Below are positions 36,964 to 47,794 of a stretch of 64,000 bases of DNA, in pieces. Below the pieces are notes generated by a model. The model worked only from the letters and a program-made list of their open reading frames with translations, searched no databases and was not told where the DNA came from. This DNA is from Pseudoalteromonas rubra (lineage in GTDB: Bacteria > Pseudomonadota > Gammaproteobacteria > Enterobacterales > Alteromonadaceae): positions 1,302,001 to 1,366,000 of the forward strand of contig NZ_CP013611.1 in the NCBI RefSeq assembly GCF_001482385.1, in the 5' to 3' direction. Each line of letters begins with the position of its first letter. Within the stretch, counting starts at the first letter, position 1. The position numbers and the translations under genes were made by a program.

Positions 36964-37899
36964 CTACTGAATATTACCTAGGCGTTCAAACCGAACTCCT
37001 GTTGGAACCCAGGAAGGCAAAACACTGTCCTGGCCATTTTCAAAATCAAAACTCATCCAAATAAATACCGCTTTACCAACCAGGTTTTCCTTTGGTACAA
37101 ATCCCCACATACGGCTGTCCTGACTGTTATTACGGTTATCACCCATCGCAAAATAGCTCCCCTCAGGAACTACCCACTCGTCGCGGCGCGTGCCAGGCTG
37201 CTGATAATAGCGCTCGGTTAGCTCTGGCAATTGCGGCGTTACCAATACATCGTGCATCACGTTAGGCAAACTTTCGGTCAAGCGAACCATTTGCATCGCG
37301 CCTTGTTTAAACTCGTCGCGATTAACAATGTCCAGATTGATCTTGTTAAACTCACCACACGCTAAGCCATCCCTCTGCTGTTCACCATCATTACACTGAG
37401 GCTTAATATATAACTGACGATCACGGTACACGATGCGATCTCCCGGCAAGCCAATGATGCGCTTAATGAAGTCGATGCGCTCATCCAGTGGGAACTTAAA
37501 TACCGCAATGTCACCTCGCTGAGGATCATCCACATCAACCAATTGACTACGCCAGACCGGATCTTTAATGCCATATGCGTACTTTTGCACCAGGATAAAA
37601 TCACCATCCAGCAACGTAGGCATCATAGAACCAGACGGGATCTGGAAGGGTTCAAAAATGAACGAGCGAAACACTGTTATCGCCGCAATCATAGGGAAAA
37701 TAGATTTTGCGCTTTCAGTGATGGCAGGCACTGGTGCTATCTGCTCAATTATTTCTTCATCGAGCGGCTGCTCAGACGCGCCTTGTGCTAATGCGATACG
37801 CTCTTTACGCTTTGGCGCATACAACAAGTGATCGATTAGCCAAATCAAGCCCGAACCGAGCGTCAATAACACCAAAAATACTGAAAAATAACCTGCCAT
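36964..37899 (-). CDS. lepB: signal peptidase I
   Basis: 311 residues with two N-terminal membrane helices (about 2-22 and 65-80). The Ser-Lys dyad is S91 (PSGSMMPTL) and K146 ([12 protein letters not shown]); conserved [11 protein letters not shown] follows. It removes signal peptides on the periplasmic face. It sits 11 bases after lepA in the same transcript. Confidence 0.97.
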   Translation of the reverse strand: MAGYFSVFLVLLTLGSGLIWLIDHLLYAPKRKERIALAQGASEQPLDEEIIEQIAPVPAITESAKSIFPMIAAITVFRSFIFEPFQIPSGSMMPTLLDGDFILVQKYAYGIKDPVWRSQLVDVDDPQRGDIAVFKFPLDERIDFIKRIIGLPGDRIVYRDRQLYIKPQCNDGEQQRDGLACGEFNKINLDIVNRDEFKQGAMQMVRLTESLPNVMHDVLVTPQLPELTERYYQQPGTRRDEWVVPEGSYFAMGDNRNNSQDSRMWGFVPKENLVGKAVFIWMSFDFENGQDSVLPSWVPTGVRFERLGNIQ

Positions 37900-37910
37900 A
37901 ATAATTCCTG

Positions 37911-39698
37911 TTACTTACCTACTTTAAGAATCGCCAGGAAAGCATCCTGTGGCACTTCAACGTTGCCCAGCTGCTTCATGCGTTTCTTACCTTCTTTTTG
38001 CTTTTGCAGTAGTTTCTTCTTACGACTGACATCACCACCGTAACACTTCGCGATGACGTTTTTACGTAACTGTTTCACAGTGGTTCGTGCAATCACATGG
38101 TTACCGATTGCAGCCTGAATAGCAATATCAAACATCTGACGCGGGATCAGCTCACGCAGTGCGTCTGCCAACTGGCGTCCACGACCTTGAGAATTCTCGC
38201 GGTGTGCAATAATCGCCAGGGCATCAACCCGATCACCGTTGATCAGAATGTCCACACGGACCATGTCCGACGCCTGGAAACGCTTAAAGTTGTAGTCCAG
38301 AGAAGCAAACCCTCGGCTAGTCGACTTAAGCTTATCAAAGAAGTCCATGACGACTTCGGCCATTGGCAATTCATAGGTCACTGCAACTTGCTTACCGTGG
38401 TAGCTCATTTTTGTCTGTACGCCACGCTTTTCAACACACAGAGTAATAACATTGCCCAGGTATTCCTGCGGTACCAGAATATTCGCTTCTACAATCGGCT
38501 CGCGGATTTCGATGATGTCGTTCACCGGCGGTAAGTCTGATGGGTTATCAATCTGGATCACCCCATCTTTTGTTTCTACTTCATATACAACCGTGGGTGC
38601 CGTCGTGATGAGGTCCATGTCATATTCACGTTCAAGACGCTCCTGAATGATTTCCATGTGAAGCATGCCAAGGAAGCCACAACGGAAACCAAAGCCCAGT
38701 GCTGTTGAGTTTTCAGGCTCGAAGAACAAAGACGCATCATTCAGACTCAGCTTATTCAAAGCATCACGGAAATTTTCATAGTCATCAGACGAAATAGGGA
38801 ACATACCCGCATAGACCTGAGGTTTAACCCGCTTAAAACCAGGTAAACGTTCCTCCGCTGGTTCCTTAGTCAGGGTAATTGTATCCCCCACCGGAGCACC
38901 ATGAATGTCTTTAATACCGGCAATCACGAAGCCTACTTCACCCGTTTTCAGGACACCCGTTTCTGTTTGTTTGGGTGTGAAAATACCGACTTTATCAGCA
39001 ATGTGCGTCTGATCTGTCGACATAATCTTAATCTTGTCACCACGGCGTAACTCACCGTGCTTAATACGTACCAATGACACAACACCCTGGTAAGAGTCAA
39101 ACCAGGAGTCGATGATCAATGCCTGTAAAGGTTGCTCTGGTTCACCCTCAGGTGGCGGCACGTCGCGCACGATCATTTCCAGTACCTCATCGATACCTAT
39201 ACCGGTTTTCGCACTACACTGCACCGCTTCTAGCGCTTCAATACCGACGATTTCTTCAATCTCTTCAGCAACACGCAATGGATCAGCCTGCGGCAAGTCG
39301 ATTTTATTCAACACTGGCAGTACTTCTAGGTCCATTTCAATCGCGGTATAACAGTTAGCCAGAGTCTGAGCTTCAACACCCTGACCGGCATCAACAACCA
39401 ACAAGGCGCCTTCACAGGCAGCCAGCGAACGAGATACTTCGTAACTGAAGTCTACGTGTCCCGGTGTATCGATAAAGTTGAGCTGATACGTCTCGCCGTC
39501 ATTGGCCTTATAATTTAGCGTTACGCTCTGCGCTTTAATGGTGATCCCACGCTCTCGCTCAAGGTCCATCGAATCCAGCACCTGCTGCTGCATCTCGCGA
39601 TCTGTTAAGCCGCCGCATACCTGGATTAAGCGGTCCGAAAGGGTCGATTTCCCGTGATCGATGTGGGCAATAATTGAAAAGTTACGGATGTGCTTCAT
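37911..39698 (-). CDS. lepA: elongation factor 4
   Basis: 595-residue translational GTPase with G1 [10 protein letters not shown]3 DTPGH and G4 NKID, EF-G-like domains and the LepA-specific C-terminal domain ([27 protein letters not shown]). It acts on stalled or initiating ribosomes. First gene of the lepA-lepB-rnc-era-recO-pdxJ operon; 58 bases separate it from the rpoE operon upstream. Confidence 0.98.
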   Translation of the reverse strand: MKHIRNFSIIAHIDHGKSTLSDRLIQVCGGLTDREMQQQVLDSMDLERERGITIKAQSVTLNYKANDGETYQLNFIDTPGHVDFSYEVSRSLAACEGALLVVDAGQGVEAQTLANCYTAIEMDLEVLPVLNKIDLPQADPLRVAEEIEEIVGIEALEAVQCSAKTGIGIDEVLEMIVRDVPPPEGEPEQPLQALIIDSWFDSYQGVVSLVRIKHGELRRGDKIKIMSTDQTHIADKVGIFTPKQTETGVLKTGEVGFVIAGIKDIHGAPVGDTITLTKEPAEERLPGFKRVKPQVYAGMFPISSDDYENFRDALNKLSLNDASLFFEPENSTALGFGFRCGFLGMLHMEIIQERLEREYDMDLITTAPTVVYEVETKDGVIQIDNPSDLPPVNDIIEIREPIVEANILVPQEYLGNVITLCVEKRGVQTKMSYHGKQVAVTYELPMAEVVMDFFDKLKSTSRGFASLDYNFKRFQASDMVRVDILINGDRVDALAIIAHRENSQGRGRQLADALRELIPRQMFDIAIQAAIGNHVIARTTVKQLRKNVIAKCYGGDVSRKKKLLQKQKEGKKRMKQLGNVEVPQDAFLAILKVGK

Positions 39699-39756
39699 AT
39701 ACTGGATTCTAAACTTCTGTTTTTCACAAATAGAGATTAAACGCCGATTTTACAAT

Positions 39757-40215
39757 TTATTTGGCGCAATCACCATCTATTTGCGTTAGGGGAAGGCTAA
39801 TTGGATAAATTTTTATCACTTTGATGTCGTGACGCAGTGCTTTTGTGCGCTGTTTTGCGATTTGGAAGCCAACCAGACCGCCCAATACGGCGGCCAGTAT
39901 TTGCCAGGGCTCAGCCGCCTGCAAAAAAAGATGTGTAATAAACATCGCAGCAAACGCCATTGCCAACGGTAGCAGGTAAACCCATAAAGCATTTTCGACC
40001 ACTTTGCTGTCATCCAGCCTCAGGGTCATCTTTTGCCCAACCTGAACTGGCTCCTCACAGGCAATGGGTAAAGCTTTCTTGTGACTGCCAAACAGCTTAC
40101 TAAAAATCTGCGAGCCACATTTACCGTTGCAACCCGCACACGCCGGCTTTTCTTCAGCAACAAGCCAAACGGTACGAGGCTCGACGCGTGACACTGTGAG
40201 TGTTTGTTCAATCAT
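39757..40215 (-). CDS. rseC: sigma-E regulatory protein RseC
   Basis: 152 residues. N-terminal Cys cluster C26-x2-C29-x3-C33 (ACAGCNGKCG) and two membrane helices at about 80-98 and 103-120. RseC is an inner-membrane protein of the rpoE operon linked to the SoxR-reducing system. It overlaps rseB by 4 bases. Confidence 0.93.
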   Translation of the reverse strand: MIEQTLTVSRVEPRTVWLVAEEKPACAGCNGKCGSQIFSKLFGSHKKALPIACEEPVQVGQKMTLRLDDSKVVENALWVYLLPLAMAFAAMFITHLFLQAAEPWQILAAVLGGLVGFQIAKQRTKALRHDIKVIKIYPISLPLTQIDGDCAK

Positions 40216-41165
40216 AATGGTCGCGTTACCGACTCTGCAATTGCTTTGGCCGTCATAGTAGGGATCTTACCAACCACAGACACATCAAATGCACCTGAGT
40301 TGTGAACATAAACCGTGGTTGCGCCAGAACTGAGCGCACCGCTGGCTCTTTGCCCCGATAAAGGTCTTTGTACAAACACAGAAAACTCAACAAGCCCGTC
40401 AGAAAACAAAAAGTAATCCGCCAGTTCATTATTTAAATCCAGCTTATGCCGGTCTGATTTGAGCAGTTTAAAACCCTCTGGTAACCAGCCAATACGCCAG
40501 TTATTTTGTAGCTTTTGGGTGTTTTCTGTCTCTGCCAGAGAAGCCAGAGGCATTGGGAAATCTTTGCTGCTTAACTCTATCAAAGGCTGTGCAGGTTGCT
40601 CCGTCACACTGATGTGAGTAAGTTGTAATTGCTCCAGCACTTCACCTTGCTGTGTAACATACGCAGCTTTAAGCAATAACGCAGACTGAATGTCGATCCA
40701 CAACCAATAATTGTATTTGTGTTCATCTTTAGAAACCAGACGAACGAGCTGCGCAGCCCGATCGGCGATACGCTCTTTACCACCGAGCACAAAATCGTAG
40801 CTATTGGACAGGTTGCCTATCTCGCCAAACAAAATCTCGGGAATAGGACCCGCAATGGCGTCCGTTTCTATAGAATAAGGTTGAGTTTGTGGTTCAAAGT
40901 AAGTGACTTTGTTGTCGACCCGCACTACTTCCAGACCAGCACCATTTTGTCGGCTGAGAATTTCCAGTTCGCTGTCATCCACTTTACCATGGAGCCAGCG
41001 ATAGGGTTCCATACCTTTACCTTTTACCACCACAAATGATGCATCAAAGTTACGCTCCTGAATGGCAGAAGACATATCTGTGAGCAGCTGTTTTGCATTA
41101 ATGATATCGCTGGCAACAACCTGGGCACTCAGGCCCACTCCCAGTAGTAACGCAAGCCACTTCAT
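40212..41165 (-). CDS. rseB: periplasmic sigma-E regulator RseB
   Basis: 317 residues with a signal peptide (MKWLALLLGVGLSAQVVA). A lipoprotein-localisation-like N-terminal domain and a smaller C-terminal MucB domain are recognisable. RseB binds the periplasmic part of RseA and protects it from DegS until lipopolysaccharide signals release it. Directly follows rseA with no gap. Confidence 0.94.
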   Translation of the reverse strand: MKWLALLLGVGLSAQVVASDIINAKQLLTDMSSAIQERNFDASFVVVKGKGMEPYRWLHGKVDDSELEILSRQNGAGLEVVRVDNKVTYFEPQTQPYSIETDAIAGPIPEILFGEIGNLSNSYDFVLGGKERIADRAAQLVRLVSKDEHKYNYWLWIDIQSALLLKAAYVTQQGEVLEQLQLTHISVTEQPAQPLIELSSKDFPMPLASLAETENTQKLQNNWRIGWLPEGFKLLKSDRHKLDLNNELADYFLFSDGLVEFSVFVQRPLSGQRASGALSSGATTVYVHNSGAFDVSVVGKIPTMTAKAIAESVTRPL

Positions 41166-41765
41166 CTACTTTTTTTGTTCCTCTTGTTCTTCCTGTGCTT
41201 GTTGAGTCAACGCATGTGCCATTCTGGACTGGCGTTGATGCTCCAATACCAGTGCACCAATACGTTGCTGTTGCAACTCTCTTAAACCTTTTTCTGCACT
41301 TTCTAGTGCAGGTTCCGACGAGAGGCTCACTGGCGACACAGACCCGGTAACTGGGGTCGATTGTAACACAGGAAAATCACCATTGGCTTGTTCCTGTGGT
41401 GCATAATTACTAACACCCAACACAGCGACCAAAGAGACACTTGCAGCGATCGCTACTTGTGCCAGAGGCTTACGCCAATTTGACAACGCAACGACATTGT
41501 CTTCCTGACGTACTTTTTGCGGCTCTTGTTGTGGAGCCTGTTCGCCATAAGTAACTTCATCTGCTAGCGCATCAGCCATTCTGGCTGTGATATCTATACA
41601 AGGTGCCTGATTTTGCTGGCTACGCATTGCATCACCTATCAGCGCGTAACGGGCAAACTTATCTGCATCGAACTGTGCCTGACTGGCATTATCCAGTGCC
41701 TGTTCGGCATCAAAAATACTGGATGTTACTTGCCCGTCTTTGACATTAAAGTTTGATTGCGTCAT
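41166..41765 (-). CDS. rseA: anti-sigma-E factor RseA
   Basis: 199 residues. N-terminal cytoplasmic anti-sigma domain (SIFDAEQALDNASQAQFDADKFARYALIGDAMR), one membrane helix at about 101-118, and a periplasmic part rich in Gln/Glu at the C-terminus (QAQEEQEEQKK). It holds RpoE inactive and is destroyed by DegS/RseP under envelope stress. Its start codon overlaps the rpoE stop by 4 bases. Confidence 0.94.
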   Translation of the reverse strand: MTQSNFNVKDGQVTSSIFDAEQALDNASQAQFDADKFARYALIGDAMRSQQNQAPCIDITARMADALADEVTYGEQAPQQEPQKVRQEDNVVALSNWRKPLAQVAIAASVSLVAVLGVSNYAPQEQANGDFPVLQSTPVTGSVSPVSLSSEPALESAEKGLRELQQQRIGALVLEHQRQSRMAHALTQQAQEEQEEQKK

Positions 41766-42346
41766 CTACTATTACCTATGAGTGGGTTAATATTATTGTC
41801 AATGGCCTCACGTGCCCGAAAAATCCTCGACCTGACAGTGCCTACCGGACAATCCATCACAACAGCGATTTCTTCATAGCTCATGCCCTCGATCTCGCGT
41901 AACGTGATCGCGGTTTTAAGATCATCGGGTAAGGATTCAATGGTTCTGAAAATTACCGCTTTGATCTCATCGCTTAGCAATAAGCTCTCCGGCGATGCAT
42001 TTGACCGCAATTGCTCTGCACCGTCATAAAACTCTGCTTCCTCAGCATCAACATCATTGGCAGGTGGCTTACGCCCCTGTGCCACCAGATAGTTCTTCGA
42101 GCAGTTAACCGCTATTCGGTACAGCCAGGTGTAAAATGCACTGTCGCCCCGAAAATTGGGTAAAGCCCGATATGCCTTAATGAAGGCCTCTTGTGCTACA
42201 TCGGCCACGTCGCCCGAATTGGATACGTAGCGCGAGATCAATGCTGCAACTTTGTTCTGATATTTGGCAACCAACAAATTGAACGCATTTTTATCTCCTT
42301 GCTGAACACGCCGAACTATCTCTAAATCTAAATCCTGCTCGCTCAT
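41762..42346 (-). CDS. rpoE: RNA polymerase sigma-E factor
   Basis: 194-residue ECF sigma factor. Region 2 (FNLLVAKYQNKVAALISRYV ... AFIKAYRALPNFRGDSAFYTWLYRIA) and region 4 (LREIEGMSYEEIAVVMDCPVGTVRSRIFRARE) are complete. It directs the envelope-stress response. First gene of rpoE-rseA-rseB-rseC, behind a sigma-E-type promoter and therefore autoregulated. Confidence 0.97.
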   Translation of the reverse strand: MSEQDLDLEIVRRVQQGDKNAFNLLVAKYQNKVAALISRYVSNSGDVADVAQEAFIKAYRALPNFRGDSAFYTWLYRIAVNCSKNYLVAQGRKPPANDVDAEEAEFYDGAEQLRSNASPESLLLSDEIKAVIFRTIESLPDDLKTAITLREIEGMSYEEIAVVMDCPVGTVRSRIFRAREAIDNNINPLIGNSR

Positions 42347-42423
42347 TCGAGCCGGTACTCCTCTTTGTTATTACTTGTTTTTCACACACATTGTCGCGCA
42401 TTGTTGCCATCTTTTACAGCTAC

Positions 42424-42451
42424 TCTGACTAAGTGCTGAATAAAAAGTTCT
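42424..42451 (-). promoter_or_regulatory. sigma-E-dependent promoter of rpoE
   Basis: On the minus strand AGAACTT - 16 bases - TCAGA, close to the sigma-E consensus GGAACTT-N16-TCTGA, about 80 bases upstream of the rpoE start. Confidence 0.75.
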
Positions 42452-42604
42452 GTTTTTTTGATATTTTTTTTAAAATACCCCGTATTGTCACGTCATAAAC
42501 GTATTCGGTGTTGGATATGTCAGCTAGCCGCCTTACTGGACTAAGCATAGCAGAATTATCAAAACACGCAGAATAACAGGTTTAATTAGCTAAGACCCAC
42601 TAAC

Positions 42605-44233
42605 ATGAAAGAACAAGTTCAACACCAAACAGATGTCATTATCGTCGGCAGCGGCGCAGCTGGATTAAGTCTGGCCTTATCGCTTGCAAACACATGCCGC
42701 GTCACTGTGCTCAGTAAAGGCGAGCTGCGCGAAGGCTCAACTCTATACGCACAAGGTGGCATAGCTGCGGTGTTTGATAAAAAGAATGACAGCATAGAAT
42801 CACACGTTGATGACACCCTGGCCGCCGGTGCCGGCCTCTGTGACAGAGAAGCGGTGCACTACACAGCCACCAATGCCAAGCAATGCCTCAAGTGGTTGAT
42901 TGAGCAAGGCGTACCATTTGATATGGAGTTTGACAGTAAAGGGCGGGAACGTTTTCACCTTACCCGAGAAGGGGGGCACAGTCATCGCCGTATACTGCAC
43001 GCCGCCGATGCCACTGGCAAAGCAGTGCAATCAACTTTGATTGAGCGTGTCCAGGAGCATCCTAATATTCTGCTACTGGAACAATACAACGCCATCGACT
43101 TAATCACCCAGGGCACCTCAGGCCACAAGGTCGTTCATGGCTTGTACGTCTATAACCGTCGTGCTAACCGGGTCGAAACGGTCACTGCCAAATTTGTTGC
43201 CCTGGCAACAGGTGGCGCGAGTAAAGTGTATCTTTATACCTCTAACCCGGATGTGTCCAGTGGGGATGGTATCGCTATGGCGTGGCGTGCCGGCTGTCGT
43301 GTAGCAAACATGGAATTCAATCAGTTTCACCCAACCAGCTTGTACCATCCTGAGCTTCAGAATTTTCTGATCACCGAAGCCATGCGTGGCGAAGGCGCTT
43401 TGCTGAGACGCCCGGATGGGACCCGCTTTATGCCCGATTTTGATGATCGGGAAGAGTTAGCACCCCGCGATGTTGTCGCCCGTGCTATCGACTACGAGAT
43501 GAAACGTCTGGGCGCCAATTGTGTCTATCTGGATATTTCTCATAAAGACAAAGACTTCATCATCGAACATTTCCCGACTATCTATGCCAAATGTCTGAGT
43601 GTCGGCCTGGATATCACCAAAGAGCCGATCCCGGTCGTCCCGGCGGCACATTATACCTGTGGTGGCGTCATGACAGACTTTAACGGTCTGACCGACATCA
43701 GTAATTTATACGCCATAGGCGAAGTGGCCTATACCGGACTTCACGGTGCCAACCGCATGGCAAGTAATTCGCTGCTTGAGTGTATTGTATTTGCCCATGC
43801 CGCGGCTAAGGACATCCTCGCTAAGATAGACACTCAGCCGCTCCCGCCGGAGTTACCTGAATGGGACGAAAGCCAGGTCAATGATTCCGACGAAGAAGTC
43901 GTGATCACCCACAACTGGCATGAGCTCAGATTATTTATGTGGGACTATGTCGGCATTGTACGCTCAACCAAGCGACTGGAGCGGGCACTTCGTCGGGTTG
44001 AATTATTGCAACAGGAAATTCAGGAATACTACTCTCACTTCAGGGTAAGTAATAACCTGCTCGAGCTGCGCAACCTGGTACAGGTGGCTGAGCTGATCAT
44101 TCGCAGTGCGCTGGCCAGAAAAGAGAGCCGAGGATTGCACTATACGCTGGACTTTCCGAACAGTGCTGAAACTACAGAGCCGACAGTGCTCAGCTCAGAC
44201 GCGCCAAAATGCCAGTCTGACGGCACTTTATAA
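42605..44233 (+). CDS. nadB: L-aspartate oxidase
   Basis: 542-residue FAD enzyme that oxidises aspartate to iminoaspartate, the first step of de novo NAD synthesis. FAD-binding [14 protein letters not shown] at the N-terminus; catalytic stretch [21 protein letters not shown]. Divergent from rpoE, its usual neighbour. Monocistronic. Confidence 0.97.
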   Translation: MKEQVQHQTDVIIVGSGAAGLSLALSLANTCRVTVLSKGELREGSTLYAQGGIAAVFDKKNDSIESHVDDTLAAGAGLCDREAVHYTATNAKQCLKWLIEQGVPFDMEFDSKGRERFHLTREGGHSHRRILHAADATGKAVQSTLIERVQEHPNILLLEQYNAIDLITQGTSGHKVVHGLYVYNRRANRVETVTAKFVALATGGASKVYLYTSNPDVSSGDGIAMAWRAGCRVANMEFNQFHPTSLYHPELQNFLITEAMRGEGALLRRPDGTRFMPDFDDREELAPRDVVARAIDYEMKRLGANCVYLDISHKDKDFIIEHFPTIYAKCLSVGLDITKEPIPVVPAAHYTCGGVMTDFNGLTDISNLYAIGEVAYTGLHGANRMASNSLLECIVFAHAAAKDILAKIDTQPLPPELPEWDESQVNDSDEEVVITHNWHELRLFMWDYVGIVRSTKRLERALRRVELLQQEIQEYYSHFRVSNNLLELRNLVQVAELIIRSALARKESRGLHYTLDFPNSAETTEPTVLSSDAPKCQSDGTL

Positions 44234-44255
44234 CGGTAGATAGCCTGGAAAACCC

Positions 44256-44672
44256 TTATACCATCAAAAATACCTGGCGGCATAATTGTCGCCAGTATTC
44301 TTCTTGCATAGCGTGACGCATGATCCCGATATGTCGGGTTCCTTTGTCTGTCTGAACAGTCAGCAACAGCGAACAATGGAAGTATAGACGTACAGACTTG
44401 AGTTGCCCCTGCCAACGATGCTGCCCGGCAGACACAATGAGTGTGCCTTGCTCTGGTAACACCCCCAATTGCCCCGACAGTATGAAATAGTGTTTCATCT
44501 TATGTCTGGCAAAGTAGTATCCCAAAAAACACGTTGCCAGGTGCCACCACCAAAGTGTTGGCGTCACGATGAACAACGCTGACATCAGGCAACAAAAAAA
44601 GACCACAATAATTTTGTGGTCAGGTGTATTTTGCTGGAAATAAAAACTAAGCGCGGACCCGGTCAAGAACAA
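44256..44672 (-). CDS. cptA: CptA/YgfX family membrane protein
   Basis: 138 residues, the length of E. coli YgfX. Two adjacent hydrophobic helices near the N-terminus (about 20-55) and a C-terminal YgfX domain (RWQGQLKSVRLYFHCSLLLTVQTDKG ... YWRQLCRQVF). In E. coli it was called a toxin affecting MreB/FtsZ with SdhE (CptB) as antitoxin, but the partner's main role is flavin insertion, so a toxin role is uncertain. It overlaps sdhE by 26 bases. Confidence 0.85.
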   Translation of the reverse strand: MFLTGSALSFYFQQNTPDHKIIVVFFCCLMSALFIVTPTLWWWHLATCFLGYYFARHKMKHYFILSGQLGVLPEQGTLIVSAGQHRWQGQLKSVRLYFHCSLLLTVQTDKGTRHIGIMRHAMQEEYWRQLCRQVFLMV

Positions 44673-44898
44673 ACTTTACCATAGTATCCAGCTCAGGATA
44701 TGGACAAGCTTCATGGCCCATAAACCAGGCAAATAAATCGGGGTCTTCTACTTCCAGTAAACGTTGAAACACCAACTTATCTTGCTCAGATAACTGGTCG
44801 TACGCTTCATCAACGAAAGGCTCCAGCAAAATATCCAACTCCAGCATGCCACGGCGACATGCCCATTTTGTACGAGCCTTTGAATACAACTCAGCCAT
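44647..44898 (-). CDS. sdhE: succinate dehydrogenase flavin-assembly factor SdhE
   Basis: 83 residues from the ATG at 44898 (MAELYSKARTKWACRRGM); an in-frame GTG at 44907 is less likely. The RGM/E motif (RRGMLELD) that contacts the flavoprotein is intact. It promotes covalent FAD attachment to SdhA. Operon with cptA. Confidence 0.93.
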   Translation of the reverse strand: MAELYSKARTKWACRRGMLELDILLEPFVDEAYDQLSEQDKLVFQRLLEVEDPDLFAWFMGHEACPYPELDTMVKFVLDRVRA

Positions 44899-45059
44899 AA
44901 TTTCCACATACCCTTAAATTTTATTGTGTCACCATGATTATAACGTATCCTGCGGTGCGCGTTAACTGTGTGAAGAAACAATAATCGCGCCCTTCGCGCC
45001 TATCTCAGGCGCAAGATTTGCGGTAATATTAGGTAAATTCTTTAACAAGGATCAATAAG

Positions 45060-45977
45060 ATGGCACAAGCAAATGCATATCCTCTTAGTTTACAATTGAT
45101 CTCTGTAAGCGGCGCCGATAAGTTAAGTTACCTGCATGGCCAGGTCACCCAGGATCTTAATCTGCTAACGGATGATAACTTCCTTTGGGCCGGGCATTGC
45201 AGCCCGAAAGGTAAATTGTGGGCGACCCTCAGGCTCAGTAAATTAAACGATGCCTATCTGCTGCTCGGGTCTCAGGCCGAGACCGACGCTTCCTGTCGGG
45301 AGCTCAAAAAATATGGTGTATTCGCCAAGGTTGAGATTGAAATAACGCATCATCAGGTGCTTGGCATACTGACAGATGATCTGGCCCAAACGTGCGACCT
45401 GTTAGGGCTTAGCTTTTCTCGAGATGCCAACGCCTGTACATTTGGTGATAATAACAAAGCACTGAAATTAGATGCCCAGCGCCTTTTACTCATTGTCGAG
45501 CATGGCTACACACTACCGCAAAATGTTGCGCTTCACACTGACCCAACATCGTTTGACAGGGCCACAATCCTGGCTGGAGAGCCACAACTTGGTGAAGCCA
45601 GTGTCGATGAATACGTGCCTCAAATGGTAAACCTACAGGCGCTGGGTGCGATCAGCTTCAAGAAAGGCTGCTATACTGGTCAGGAGACGGTGGCCCGGAT
45701 GCGTTATTTGGGTAAAAATAAACGTGCGCTGTATATCTTAAAAGGCCAGGCCAGCACGCATCCTCAGGAGTCTGAGCTTGAAGTCCAACTGGAAGGCGAC
45801 AACTGGCGCCGGGCAGGTAAAGTGATCCACCAGGCCTACGACAGCGCCAATCAGAACTATTATGCACTGGCCGTGATGGCCAACGATTTGACTGACTCAG
45901 CAGTTTTGCGTTGCAAAACGCACCCGGAAGTTGAGCTGACAATTCAGCCACTCCCCTACTCTTTAGAAGACAATTAA
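45060..45977 (+). CDS. ygfZ: folate-binding Fe-S/tRNA-modification protein YgfZ
   Basis: 305 residues of the GcvT-like family. The signature K-G-C-Y-T-G-Q-E is present, with C204. It supports assembly or repair of certain Fe-S enzymes such as MiaB, using tetrahydrofolate. Divergent from sdhE, the usual arrangement. slyD follows after 11 bases. Confidence 0.94.
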   Translation: MAQANAYPLSLQLISVSGADKLSYLHGQVTQDLNLLTDDNFLWAGHCSPKGKLWATLRLSKLNDAYLLLGSQAETDASCRELKKYGVFAKVEIEITHHQVLGILTDDLAQTCDLLGLSFSRDANACTFGDNNKALKLDAQRLLLIVEHGYTLPQNVALHTDPTSFDRATILAGEPQLGEASVDEYVPQMVNLQALGAISFKKGCYTGQETVARMRYLGKNKRALYILKGQASTHPQESELEVQLEGDNWRRAGKVIHQAYDSANQNYYALAVMANDLTDSAVLRCKTHPEVELTIQPLPYSLEDN

Positions 45978-45988
45978 GCGGAAAGATT

Positions 45989-46468
45989 ATGAAGATTGCC
46001 CCGAATACCGTTGTAAAAATGCACTACGCTGTGTTGGACAATGATGACAACAGCATAGACAACACCTTTGATGATGAACCGCTTGAGTTTATCGTGGGTA
46101 CGGGTTATTTAATTTCAGGCCTGGAAGAGGCGCTGATGAGCAAGCAGGCCGGAGACAAGCTCAGTGTGTCTGTTGAGCCACAAAATGGCTATGGCGAGCG
46201 CCACGATAACTTAATGCAGGCTGTGCCTAAAAGCATGTTTGAGGACATGGAAGTAGAGGTTGGTATGCAGTTTCGTGCTACCACAGACGAAGGTGAACAA
46301 ACGGTGATAGTAATTGGCATAGAAGGCGACGAAGTCATTGTTGATGGCAACCATCCACTTGCCGGTATCACATTAAACTTTGATGTGGAGATACTGGATG
46401 TGCGCGAAGCAACAGCGGAAGAACTAGCGCATGGTCACGTCCACAGCGAAGGCGGGTGTGCTCACTAG
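45989..46468 (+). CDS. slyD: FKBP-type peptidyl-prolyl isomerase SlyD
   Basis: 159 residues. FKBP fold with an insert-in-flap chaperone domain (YGERHDNLMQAVPKSMF ... NHPLAG). The C-terminal tail is short and holds only a few His/Cys (AHGHVHSEGGCAH), much less than the metal-binding tail of E. coli SlyD. It is probably a folding helper with limited nickel binding. Confidence 0.93.
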   Translation: MKIAPNTVVKMHYAVLDNDDNSIDNTFDDEPLEFIVGTGYLISGLEEALMSKQAGDKLSVSVEPQNGYGERHDNLMQAVPKSMFEDMEVEVGMQFRATTDEGEQTVIVIGIEGDEVIVDGNHPLAGITLNFDVEILDVREATAEELAHGHVHSEGGCAH

Positions 46469-46490
46469 CTCTCACCTACCCATATACTTA

Positions 46491-46517
46491 AAAAAGCGCC
46501 TATTTGGCGCTTTTTTT
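46491..46517. terminator. bidirectional terminator after slyD
   Basis: AAAAAGCGCC-TATTT-GGCGCTTTTTTT. It also covers the 3' end of the convergent gene at 46500. Confidence 0.9.
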
Positions 46518-46940
46518 GATCTCCTCAAGCGCTGCAAGCACGCCTTCCTGGTCGTTAGTACCAATGCGGTACTGTGAGCCATCCTCAAGCACAAACTCAA
46601 TGGCTTTAAAGCCATGTGCCGCATATACCCAGCCATCATGAGTGATCTTGACACCAATGCCATGGCGAAACGAGTTTGTCACGGCTGAGAACGACTGTAA
46701 CTCTGTTATCTTAACCGATTTCTTCAGTATGCCTGGGCCAAACCACCAGCTCACTGTTTGCTGGGCTTTATCTACCTGCACAGTGAGTCCGTAGAACAAG
46801 TAACCTATCAGCACCAAAATACCAATGAAACCATACAGTAGTGCATTATGACCTAATAAATAAATTGCCATGGCAACAAAAGTGGCAAACCAGCCTAAAA
46901 ACGCCCAAATTATCCAAGACCACTGCGTCTTTTTATACAT
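46500..46940 (-). CDS. hypothetical membrane protein, 146 residues
   Basis: I do not recognise a named family. Two membrane helices near the N-terminus (about residues 8-29 and 34-53) are followed by a ~90-residue soluble domain (VSWWFGPGILKKSVKITELQSFSAV...) with the look of a small PH-like or bPH domain. The gene has a starting ATG at 46940 and lies 12 bases after the DUF481 gene on the same strand, so both may be one transcript. Confidence 0.7.
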   Translation of the reverse strand: MYKKTQWSWIIWAFLGWFATFVAMAIYLLGHNALLYGFIGILVLIGYLFYGLTVQVDKAQQTVSWWFGPGILKKSVKITELQSFSAVTNSFRHGIGVKITHDGWVYAAHGFKAIEFVLEDGSQYRIGTNDQEGVLAALEEIKKSAK

Positions 46941-46952
46941 GCACTTACTACC

Positions 46953-47780
46953 TTAATTAAAACTATAAACGAGCGTCACACCTATTTCGCTATCTACTTT
47001 TTCTTTGCCTTCTTCAGGCTGGGAGTGATAACGATAGGTATAGGCCACTTTCATAGAAACACCGCCCATGACCTGACTGATCAAAGCTGTTTCTGAAAAA
47101 ATACGTGCCCCCAGACCCGACACGGATCTTTCATAACTGATATCCTGATTAAAACGCGTGCGCTTAGAAACGGTGCGCTCCCACTGTAATGCAGCACGCA
47201 ACAGGTGACCACGCTCAACCCTTTCCTGCTCAGGCTCTAACTCGGTCTCATCGTCTCGCCTGTACATAGACAAACCCGGACCAATATCTAAATCAACGGT
47301 ATTTTTGCGCCCTTCAAAGACACGCTTACCATAACCAATAACAAAAGTGGTGGTGTATTCACGCCCATTAAACTTATCCAGCTCATAGTCGCCATACAGA
47401 AACAAGGACGTATTCTTCTGCCCTATTTTATAGTTACCTTGGGCTGAAATGAAGTAACGGGACGCGGTTTCGTCTTCAATGTTTGTGTCCGGGTCAACCT
47501 CGCGACGATACGCCCCATCAAACTTAAACTGGTTACGCCAGTATTTAAAATCCTGATAGAGATTACTCTTGAGCTTAAACGCGGTATTACTGGTATTACC
47601 CCGATTGAGCAAAGCACCAAATTCAACGTCGCCGTATAAAAACTCTCCTTCATGAAGCGCATGGATCTCTTCTTCCGATAACTCTCCATACTCATGGAAA
47701 TCTTCAAACGGATCAACGGCCAAAGCCTGCGTACTGACTAGCACCCCTGCGCAGGCAAGGAAAAAAGTGGCGTATTTCAC
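46953..47780 (-). CDS. DUF481 family outer-membrane beta-barrel protein (YdiY-like)
   Basis: 275 residues from a GTG at 47780, which gives a proper signal peptide (KYATFFLACAGVLVSTQALA). A longer frame would run into yciU. The mature part matches DUF481: DVEFGALLNRGNTSNTAFKL at the start of a beta-rich barrel, alternating strands and a C-terminal Phe-Asn (VTLVYSFN). Probably an outer-membrane protein of unknown, possibly salt- or acid-induced, function. Confidence 0.85.
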   Translation of the reverse strand: MKYATFFLACAGVLVSTQALAVDPFEDFHEYGELSEEEIHALHEGEFLYGDVEFGALLNRGNTSNTAFKLKSNLYQDFKYWRNQFKFDGAYRREVDPDTNIEDETASRYFISAQGNYKIGQKNTSLFLYGDYELDKFNGREYTTTFVIGYGKRVFEGRKNTVDLDIGPGLSMYRRDDETELEPEQERVERGHLLRAALQWERTVSKRTRFNQDISYERSVSGLGARIFSETALISQVMGGVSMKVAYTYRYHSQPEEGKEKVDSEIGVTLVYSFN

Positions 47781-47794
47781 AGCGCTGATTTCTC

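Noticed and set aside
44256..44898. cptA-sdhE as a toxin-antitoxin system
   Set aside because: SdhE is a conserved flavin-assembly factor and the pair sits in its normal housekeeping place; the toxin claim for the family is uncertain.
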